A stretch of 17,500 nucleotides of DNA from Trachelipus rathkii (taxonomy: Eukaryota; Arthropoda; Malacostraca; Isopoda; Trachelipodidae), in NCBI GenBank assembly GCA_015478945.1, contig JABUQX010116960.1:12501-30000 (forward strand), in the 5' to 3' direction. The number at the start of each line of letters is the position of its first letter. Within the stretch, counting starts at the first letter, position 1. A model generated the notes under the pieces. That model ran no database searches. It was not told the origin of the DNA and saw only the letters and a program-made list of their open reading frames with translations. Shown here piece after piece: positions 10,106 to 17,500 of this stretch. A program made the translations under genes and the position numbers.

Positions 10106-10115
<10 letters not shown>
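9575..10115 (+). repeat. Direct repeat A, copy 1
   Basis: It resembles 12590-13157 in the same orientation, including TTGATGAACAACTATT, TTCAAGATATTTCA followed by GCACTAAAA, and the run into an (AT)n tract after an A/T-rich end. Similarity is only moderate and full of indels. Nothing codes in it. It begins inside or at the end of the first hAT fragment and may mark the insertion point. Confidence 0.6.
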
Positions 10116-10146
<31 letters not shown>

Positions 10147-10185
10147 TATATTATATATTATTATATATATATATATATTATATAT

Positions 10186-10219
<34 letters not shown>

Positions 10220-10230
10220 AATATATATAT

Positions 10231-10271
<41 letters not shown>

Positions 10272-10296
10272 TATATATATATAATATATATAAATA
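10116..10296. repeat. (AT)n microsatellite
   Basis: A TA tract with phase breaks between repeat A copy 1 and the 320-bp tandem array. Confidence 0.95.
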
Positions 10297-12560
10297 TGGG
10301 TTCCAAGACCTTCTATTGATTTTAAATAAGTACAGAGTTTCAAAGCAGTGAGTCGAGTAAGGTGACTTGAAAACTGTTTCGTGATGCCTTCTTTTTTGGG
10401 GAGGCGGATCGACTAGTGGCAGAGCCTACTGTCATTGTCTTACGGCGACGCTGTTGGTCGATGGTCGAGTCCTGGCGCGGGGAAATTTTTTCGTCTTATT
10501 ATTGCGGCAAATTTGTCGTAACAAGCATGTTGTGGCATGTCACGTCGATCTTGACTTTGGTCGGTTGCTCCTGTAACCCATAAGCACCCCTGAAGAATGC
10601 CGTGTAGTCCCAGAAGGGGTTCCAACCACAATTCTATGGATTTAAATAAGTATCGAGTTTTCAAGCAGTGATATCGAAGCAGGAGATTTGAAAACTTCCG
10701 AGATCCCTTCTTTTAGGGAGGCGGATCGGACTAGTGGCAGAGCTACTGTACATTGTCTAACGGCGAAGCTGTTGTCCGATGGTTCGAGCCCTGGCGCGAG
10801 TGAAATTTTTTTCGTCTTCTTTTGCAAATTTGCGGCAACAAACATTTTCTCGCATGTCGGCGTTTCTTGACTTTGGTCGGTTGCTCCTGTAACCCATGAG
10901 CACCCCTGAAGAATGCGTGTAAACCCAAGGGGTTCCAACCACCCTTGTATGGATTAAAATAAGTATCGAGTTTCAAAGCAGTGGTATCGAAGCAGGAAGA
11001 TTTGAAAACTTTCGAGATTCCTTCTTTTTTGGGGAGGCGGATCGGTCTAGTGGTAGAGCCTCCTGTACATTGTCTAACGGCGACGCTGTTGTCGATGTTC
11101 GAGTCCTGGCGTGAGTGAAATGTTTTTTCGTCTTATTATTGCAAATTTGTCGTAACAAGCATGTTGTGCGCCTTTCGGCGTTAATTAATTTTGGTAGGTT
11201 GCTCCTGTAAACCATGAGCACCCCTGAAAAATTCCGTGTAGCCCCAGAGGGGGTTCCAACCAACCGTTCTGTGGGTTTAAATAAGTATCGAGTTTCAAAA
11301 GGCAGTGATATCGAAGCAGGAGGTTTGAAAACTTCCGAGATGGCCTTCTTTTTTTTGGGGGAGGCGAATCAGACTAGTGGTAGAGCTTGCCTGTAATTGT
11401 CTAAGGCGACGCTGTTGGATGGTTCTAGTCTTGCACCAGTGAAATTTTTTTTACTTCTTAATTGAAAATTGTGGGCACAAGTATTTTTTGGTGAGCAATG
11501 TCGGCGTTCCTTGGACTTTGAGGTCGGTTATTCCTGTAACCCCATGAGGCAACCACTGAAGAATCGTGTAGCCCAGAAGGGTTCCAACCATCCTTCTGTA
11601 GATTTAAATAGTAGCGAGTTTCAAAGCAGTGATATCGAATCAGTAGATTTGAAAACTTCCGAGAAGCCTTTTTTTCTGGGAAGGCGGATCAGACTAGTGG
11701 TAGAGCTTCTGAACATTGGTCTAACGGCGACGCTGTGTCGAATGGTTCAGTCCTGGCACGAGTGAATTTTTTTCGTCTTATTATTGCTAATATTTGCGGC
11801 AACGAAAACATTTTCTGTGCCTTCTCGGCGTACCTTGACTTTGTCGTTTCTCTGTAATCATGAGCACGCCCTGCAGAAATGCGTGTAGCCCCAGAGGGTT
11901 GCCAACCACCCTTCTGTGGATTTAAATAGGTATTGAGTTTCAAAGCGGTGATATCAAAGCAGGAGATTTGAAAACTTCCAGATGACTTATTTTTTGGGCA
12001 GGCGGGATCGGAATAGTGGTAGAGCCTCCTGTACATGTCTAAAACCGGCGAACAGCTGTTGTCGATGGTTTCGAGTCCTGGCGTGAGTGAATTTTTTTTC
12101 GTCGTATATTGCAAATTTGTGGCAAACAAGCATAGTTGTGGCGCAGGTCGGCATTCTTTGGACTAGGTCGGCTTGCTCCTGTACCCAGAGCACCCCAGTA
12201 GAATGCCCGTGTAGCCCCAGTAAGGGTTCCAATCACCCTTATGGATTAAAATAAGTATCGAGTTTCAAGCATGATATCGAAGCAGGAGATTTGAAAATTT
12301 CCAAGATGCTTATTTTTGGGAAAGGCGGATTGGACTAGTGGTGAGACTCCTGTTACATTGTCTAAACGGCGACGCTGTTTGGTCGATGGTTCGTGGTCCT
12401 GGCGCGAGTGAAATTTTTTTTCGTCTTATTGCAAATTTGGTCGCAACAAGCATGTTGTTGCCCCATGTTGACGTTGCTGTTGCTAATTGTAACCAGGAGC
12501 ACCCCAGACAGAATGACGTGTAGCCCCAGCAGGGGTTTGAAAGCCCCATTCTGTGAATTT
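10297..12560 (+). repeat. Tandem array of seven ~320-bp units with tRNA-like heads
   Basis: Seven head-to-tail units recur every 316-326 bp, counted at GGCGGATCGGACTAGTGG near 10402, 10719, 11035, 11362, 11683, 12001 and 12322. Each unit holds the following in order: the tRNA-like head with AGTGGTAGAGC (A-box-like); CTAACGGCGACGCTGTTG; a B box GGTTCGAGTCC or near variant followed by TGGCGxGAGTGAA; a T run with CGTCTTATT; GGTCGGTTGCTCCTGTAACC; ATGAGCACCCCTGAAGAAT; GTAGCCCCAGAAGGGGTTCCAACCA in pieces; and AAATAAGTATCGAGTTTCAAAGC. The units differ mainly by small indels. The head suggests descent from a tRNA-related SINE that was later amplified in tandem. Short open frames on both strands here are by-products and are not listed as genes. 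Confidence 0.9.
10719..10800 (+). promoter_or_regulatory. Best-preserved Pol III-type A/B box head (unit 2 of the 320-bp array)
   Basis: ACTAGTGGCAGAGC near 10730 resembles a tRNA A box, and GGTTCGAGCCC at 10781-10791 matches the B box consensus closely. The two boxes are about 50 bases apart. The other units keep B boxes near 10463, 11097, 11421, 11744, 12067 and 12388, with one-base losses or gains. The arms do not pair well enough for a working tRNA cloverleaf, so I call an internal Pol III promoter relic, not a tRNA gene. Confidence 0.5.
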
Positions 12561-12589
12561 ATGGAAACATTATCAAAAAAAAATTTTTT

Positions 12590-13157
12590 TTTATCCGATT
12601 TAATAAAATCTATTGAAAGAAGACGTTCTTTGATGAATAACTATTGCATCTTTTATTTTATTGACAAAAATACAAAACAAAAAAAACTTTTCTTGGTGGG
12701 GGTGTAGGAATTTTGGATTTTTGACTTCTTCCACAAAAATGTCAATAAAATCTTCAATTTTCAAGATATTTCAATGCCTTTAGCACTAAAACACACGATT
12801 TTAGCGTATTAATGAAGATCCGTTTACACAACTGATACTAAATTTCATTTTTATAAAAAAAAAAATTTCTAGACAATCTAGAGAGTCTATGAAAACTATT
12901 TTCTAAATTGTTGAATTGTAACAGTCAAGTATTCGTGACACCACCTTACATTCAAACTGAGTATGAATGAAAACATCAACCTGTTTATGTGTACATATTT
13001 AATTTTTTTACAAAATTTCATGGGCATAAAACTTTTTTTTCTTTCACTTACTTTTTTTTGGTCAGAATATGTTTCAAAAAACTGAAATGTAAGAAAAACG
13101 CGAAAAACTTTTTTGAAATTTTATTTTTTTTTTAATAATAAAAAAAATTTTATTTTT
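12590..13157 (+). repeat. Direct repeat A, copy 2
   Basis: It is a diverged direct copy of 9575-10115, with TTGATGAATAACTATT, CTTCAATTTTCAAGATATTT and AGCACTAAAACAC, ending in an A/T-rich run into (AT)n just as copy 1 does. With copy 1 it brackets the 320-bp array, about 3 kb apart. No LTR features (TG...CA ends, primer binding site, polypurine tract) were seen. Confidence 0.6.
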
Positions 13158-13636
<479 letters not shown>

Positions 13637-13659
13637 TCCACAAAAAGGAAAATAACTTA

Positions 13660-15250
13660 TTTTACTCAGATTTGGCTCCGATCGGCTCCGGCTCAAGTCT
13701 CCAGCTCCGGTTTATGCACTATTTTGCAAAATTGTTGGCACTTCTTAACAACAAACAGTTGTTTTCACAAAAATATTTCTGTAAAATAATTATACCAATG
13801 CTCCTGCTCCGGCTCCGACTAAGGATTCTGCACTATTTGAAATTTTTCAGCACTTCTTTGGCAAATAAATTTTTCATGCTAAAAAAAATATTTCCTTTGA
13901 AAAAAATTTATGCACCATGCATCCGACTGCGACTACTTGCTCCTGCAATCGGCTCCGACTAGGTTTCTGCACTAGTTATAAATTGTCCAGCCTTCTTTGG
14001 TAATATATTTTTTTCACCTAAAAAAAATATATATTTTTTAAAATTTTATCCCAGGCATCCGCTCCGACTCCGATTAAGATTTCCTGCACTATTGGTAAAT
14101 TGTCCCAGCACTTCTTCCCGTAATTATTTTTCACCTAAAAAAATATTTTTCGAGAAAATTTTATATCCAGCATCCGGCTCCGTCCTCCGGCTCCGACTAA
14201 GGTTTTTTCTGCACTATTGTAAATTGTCCAGCACCTTCTTTTGGTAATATATTTTTCACTTAAAAAATATTTTTGTTTTGAAAAATTTATATTCAGCATC
14301 CGGCTCCAGCTCCGGCTCCGAACTATTGGTTTTCTGCACTATTTATAAATTGTCCAGCACTTCTTTGGTAATAATTTTTCAATTAAAAAAATATATTTTT
14401 AAAAAATTTATATCCAGCCTCCGGCTCCGGCTCGGCTCCGGCTCCGGCTCCCTGCACTATTTGTAAATTGTCCAGCACTTCTTTGGTAATATTTTTCATC
14501 TAAGAAAATAATTTCTTGAAAAAATTTATACCCAAGATTCCGGATCCGGCTCCTGCTCCGGCTCCGACTAAGGTTTCTGCACCATATAAAAATGTTCAGC
14601 ACTTCTTTTGGTAACAATTTTTTTTACCTAGAAAAAGATTTCTTGATAAAAAAATATACTCAGGATCCACCTCCATCTCCGGCTCCGGCTCCGACTAAGG
14701 TTTCAGCACTATTTTGAAAATTGCCCAGCACTTCTTTTTGGTAATATATTTTTTACCTAAAAAATATTTTTGAAAAAATTATGCCTGCCGATAATAACGA
14801 TAATTTATGATACAACTCCGGCTTAAGGTTTTTGCACTATTTTGAAATTGTCAGCGCTTGTTTTGGCAATATATTTTTCCGCCTAAAAAAATATTTCTTG
14901 AAAAAATTACACCCAGGCTCCGGCTCCGGCTAAGGTTTCTACACTATTTTAAAATTGTTCAGCACACTTCTTTTGGTAATATATTTTTCACCTAAAGAAA
15001 TATTTATTGAAAAAATTATACCCAGAATCCGGCTCCGGCTCCCGGTCTCCGGCTCCGACTAAGGTTTCTCCACCATTTGAAAAATTGATCACTACTTCTT
15101 TTGGTAACAAATTTTTTTTAGCCTAAAAAAAATTTTCCTTGATAAAAATATACCAGGATCCACGCTCCGGCTCAAAGCATCCGGCTCCGGCTCAAAGCTA
15201 CGGCTCCGGCATTCCGGCTCCGGCTCAAGCTCCGCTCCGACTTTGACTTC
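13660..15250 (+). repeat. ~125-bp satellite, about 12 units, with embedded CTCCGG hexamer runs
   Basis: Twelve units recur every about 110-135 bp. Each has GGCTCCGACTAAGGTTTCTGC, split by variants, then ACTATTTGTAAATTGTCCAGCA, then CTTCTTTTGGTAATATATTTTTCACC in pieces, then AAAAAATATTTTTGAAAAAATT, then a short GC-rich (CTCCGG)n run. Unit landmarks (GCACTAT) lie near 13714, 13829, 13966, 14080, 14209, 14334, 14450, 14576, 14704, 14832, 14938 and 15068. The hexamer run varies from almost none to about six copies and is longest in the last part (15160-15240). Arg-Ser-rich open frames here come from the hexamer and are not genes. Confidence 0.9.
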
Positions 15251-15603
15251 ACCTATTTTACCGAGTAAAAGCTGGAGCCTGGGGTTGGAAAATTGCAAAA
15301 AACAAAAAAAACAAAAAAAATTCTGTTATTAAAAATAAAAAAACAATTTTGATCCTGAACCTGGAATTGCATTTTTCTACAATAATGATTTTTTAGTTCG
15401 ACACCTCCCTAAATAAATTTCTGTATCTAAAAAACCATTTAGAAAATTTCCAAAAAATAATTACACCATGATGTTCAGGTAGGAATTTTTCAACTAATTT
15501 AGATAATAAAAAAAAAAATGGGAAAAATTTTTGATTTTGCCTTCAAAAAAGTAGGGTGTCTAGTTATGAAGTCTCCCCTTAATTAAACTGAAAAGCATGT
15601 GAG
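15251..15603. other. AT-rich spacer before the second hAT fragment
   Basis: I see no gene here. There are A-rich runs near 15300 and 15510. TTCGACACCTCCCTAAAT near 15398 and GTAGGGTGTCTAGTTATGAA near 15551 look like two rough inverted copies of a GGGTGTC-type motif, reminiscent of mariner-like ends, but the match is short and imperfect. Confidence 0.35.
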
Positions 15604-16317
15604 TTTATTACTAACGCGGCAACTCTTATGAAAAACTACAAAACTGATGCAGATTCCATCTTCAAAAGTATTTTCACTAGAGGCCACCAATCTAGCTTCC
15701 CAATTAAACGCAACAATTTCGATTCCTCGACTTGCTCTCCGTCGAGTGCAGTTTTCATTTAAATGCAACACCTGAAAATTATTACCGAATGTTTGGTTTT
15801 ATTCCATTTTTAGAAACATTCATTGAAGAATTGCAACATCGATTCAGTAAACATAGTGCTCATCTCTGTAATCTACAAAAAATTTATTCCTCGTCGCTGT
15901 TTTGATTTATCATCGTTTTCTGAACTACATGATTGCTTAATATTTTATGAAACATTTCTCCCTAATCCAAATAATGTAAACATTGAATTTGAGTTGTGGA
16001 GACAGAAATGGAGTGAAATAGATAGGAACGATAGGCCAAATACTGCAATAGACGCATTACCTACGTGCAATCCTACATTGTATCCTAATATATGGAGGCT
16101 CCTGCAAATTTTAGCTACACTACCTGTTTCAACGGCAACACCTGAACGATCTTTCTCAACATTAAAACGCCTAAAAACTTATCTCAGAAATTCGATGGGA
16201 CAAGAACGTACAACAGGATTGGCATTACTTAATATACACAACGAAATTGATGTCAGCCCCGAAGAAGTCATAAACATTTTTGCGAAAAGTTCTAGAAGGA
16301 AAACATTTATATTGTAA
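15604..16317 (+). pseudogene. hAT transposase, C-terminal part with dimerisation domain
   Basis: This is the missing end of the transposase begun at 7927. Near 15628 KNYKTDADSIFKSIFT matches the helical region before the last catalytic part. After a frame change, NATISIPRLALRRVQ (about 15710) follows. In the next frame ENYYRMFGFIPFLE and EELQHRF (about 15760-15840) match the ...PEDYYR..xxIPxLDxxIxxLxxRF block. From about 15880 to the TAA at 16315-16317 one frame is open. It includes WRLLQILATLPVSTATPE, the RSFSTLKRLKTYLRNSM block with the catalytic Glu (in PERSFS), and GLALLNIH, the classic hAT C-terminal dimerisation motif. At least three frame changes are needed between 15604 and 15890. Only a few tens of residues seem to be missing between this and the first fragment. 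Confidence 0.85.
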
Positions 16318-16327
16318 GGTAAGTTAT

Positions 16328-16763
<436 letters not shown>

Positions 16764-17054
16764 AATGCCAAAATTGCAAAAGACTCACTTTAAACAAAGG
16801 AGTGTAGCTTTGAATGGTTCATTAAATTAATATTGGTAATTTTATCTAAATTTAAAACAATATCATTTTTTTTCTTATTTTTGTCTTTGGTTGTTTACAT
16901 TCACAAATTTACATTTTCTTTTATGGTTAAATGTTGAAATTTGTCTTGCCTAAAACAAAGAGATATTTAAAAAGGAAATCATTTTATGACTAAGATATTT
17001 TCTAAAAGTATGTTTTTTTCTTCTCCATTCATATTAATTTTCTTTTTGTACCAG
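16764..17054 (-). repeat. Right arm of long inverted repeat
   Basis: The minus strand from 17054 reads CTGGTACAAAAAGAAAATT and then follows the left arm (6827-7110) landmark by landmark to GTGAGTCTTTTGC near 16785. Past its outer edge an (AT)n tract starts at once, so nothing corresponds to the zinc-finger exon that abuts the left arm. Confidence 0.9.
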
Positions 17055-17099
17055 TAATATATATATATATATAATATATATATATATAATATATATTAC

Positions 17100-17167
<68 letters not shown>

Positions 17168-17206
17168 GTATTTTTAGTATTTTTTTTTTTTTTTTATTTT
17201 TTTAAG
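17055..17206. repeat. (AT)n microsatellite and poly-T run
   Basis: A TA tract to about 17164, then short unique sequence and a T run at about 17180-17200. It separates the right arm of the inverted repeat from the second LINE copy. Confidence 0.9.
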
Positions 17207-17500
17207 TTAATGAATTACTGGTGAAGTGAATCAAAGAAACGGAGGCGAGAATGGTGAATTGATTAGAATTTGGAAGTTGTGTAATAAAGCGTTTACTGGA
17301 GGTATAGTTCCAAGGGATTGGAGGAGAGCGGTTAAATAGTACCTTATATAAGGGTAAGGGAGAAAAGGGAACTGTAAAAATTATAGGGGAATAAGTTTTA
17401 TTGAGTGTGTAGGGAGGTAAATATGCTGGTATTTTGGTTCGAAAAAGCGTCGAATGACTGAAGGACTGATTTGGGAAGAACAAGGTGCGTTTAGGAGTGG
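17207..17500 (+). pseudogene. Non-LTR retrotransposon fragment, start of the reverse transcriptase (second copy)
   Basis: The plus strand codes for the N-terminal part of the same RT as at 1-2030. It has a LCNKAFTGGIVPRDWRRAV string followed by a frame change, a KxYKG-like block (CTTATATAAGGGTAAGGG), NYRGISF, AGILVRK and finally EEQGAFRSG at the window edge, where the RT palm should follow. The DNA resembles the reverse complement of about 690-970 at most positions by eye. It has at least one stop (TAG near 17338) and several one-base indels. It runs off the window, so its completeness is unknown. It is truncated on the left by the T run and AT tract. Confidence 0.8.

Noticed and set aside
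10401..10480. Functional tRNA genes
   Set aside because: A and B boxes are visible, but the T and D arms do not pair well, and no consistent anticodon arm or acceptor stem could be drawn.
10440..12549. Many overlapping 60-146 residue frames on both strands
   Set aside because: The same short frames recur in each 320-bp unit and differ only by indels. They reflect the tandem repeat, not a protein family.
10297..12560. CRISPR array
   Set aside because: The repeat period is 320 bp with the whole unit conserved, there are no short unique spacers, and the setting is a eukaryotic genome.
9575..13157. LTR retrotransposon with repeat A as its long terminal repeats
   Set aside because: There are no TG/CA ends, primer binding site, polypurine tract or gag/pol sequence between the copies; the interior is a tandem array.
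14278..15298. Arg-Ser-rich frames resembling SR proteins
   Set aside because: They come from the CTCCGG hexamer within a satellite and break at each unit.
15398..15575. Mariner-like element with GGGTGTC ends
   Set aside because: The two motifs match over only a few bases, no TA duplication or transposase is evident, and similar strings are expected by chance.

Overview
The window looks like accessory DNA from an invertebrate animal nuclear genome. It is very AT-rich, packed with (AT)n microsatellites, has no prokaryotic-style operons, and is built almost entirely of decayed mobile elements and tandem repeats. The non-LTR reverse transcriptase at both ends carries residue strings (MDLxxxYDxVNREgLWQVL, YADDLVLCGESEE) that I associate with LINEs common in crustaceans and other arthropods, so an arthropod, perhaps a crustacean, is my best guess. 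That guess is from memory and was not checked.

Layout. (1) Positions 1-2030, minus strand: a broken LINE with the endonuclease C-terminus, linker and reverse transcriptase, cut off at its 5' side by an AT tract. (2) 2031-2572: AT tracts around a short unique island. (3) About 2573-3630, minus: N-terminal part of a second, different LINE (R4/R2-like by its residues), with a tRNA-derived SINE inside it. (4) 3631-5100: mostly featureless AT-rich DNA. (5) About 5110-5385, minus: reverse transcriptase core of another copy of the R4-like LINE. (6) 5380-6826, minus: an exon coding for an array of about 13 recognisable C2H2 zinc fingers, preceded at its 5' edge by a plausible splice acceptor.

(7) 6827-17054 is the most interesting part: a 10.2-kb block bounded by two inverted arms of about 285-290 bp that look roughly 90% alike by eye. 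Inside is a hAT-superfamily transposase (TTF-type zinc finger, DUF4371-like region, RNase H-like core, C-terminal dimerisation region) split in two. The first part is at 7927-9595 and the last at about 15604-16317. The roughly 6-kb gap between them holds two direct copies of an about 540-bp repeat, seven tandem copies of an about 320-bp unit with a tRNA-like (Pol III A/B box) head, long AT tracts, and about twelve copies of an about 125-bp satellite carrying a variable CTCCGG hexamer run. (8) 17207-17500, plus: the start of a second copy of the first LINE, running off the end.

Almost every coding stretch is broken mainly by single-base insertions or deletions rather than by many stops. This fits old pseudogenes, but it fits equally well an assembly from noisy long reads. 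No intact autonomous gene can be claimed. The zinc-finger exon and the hAT transposase are the two coding units whose frames are nearest to intact.
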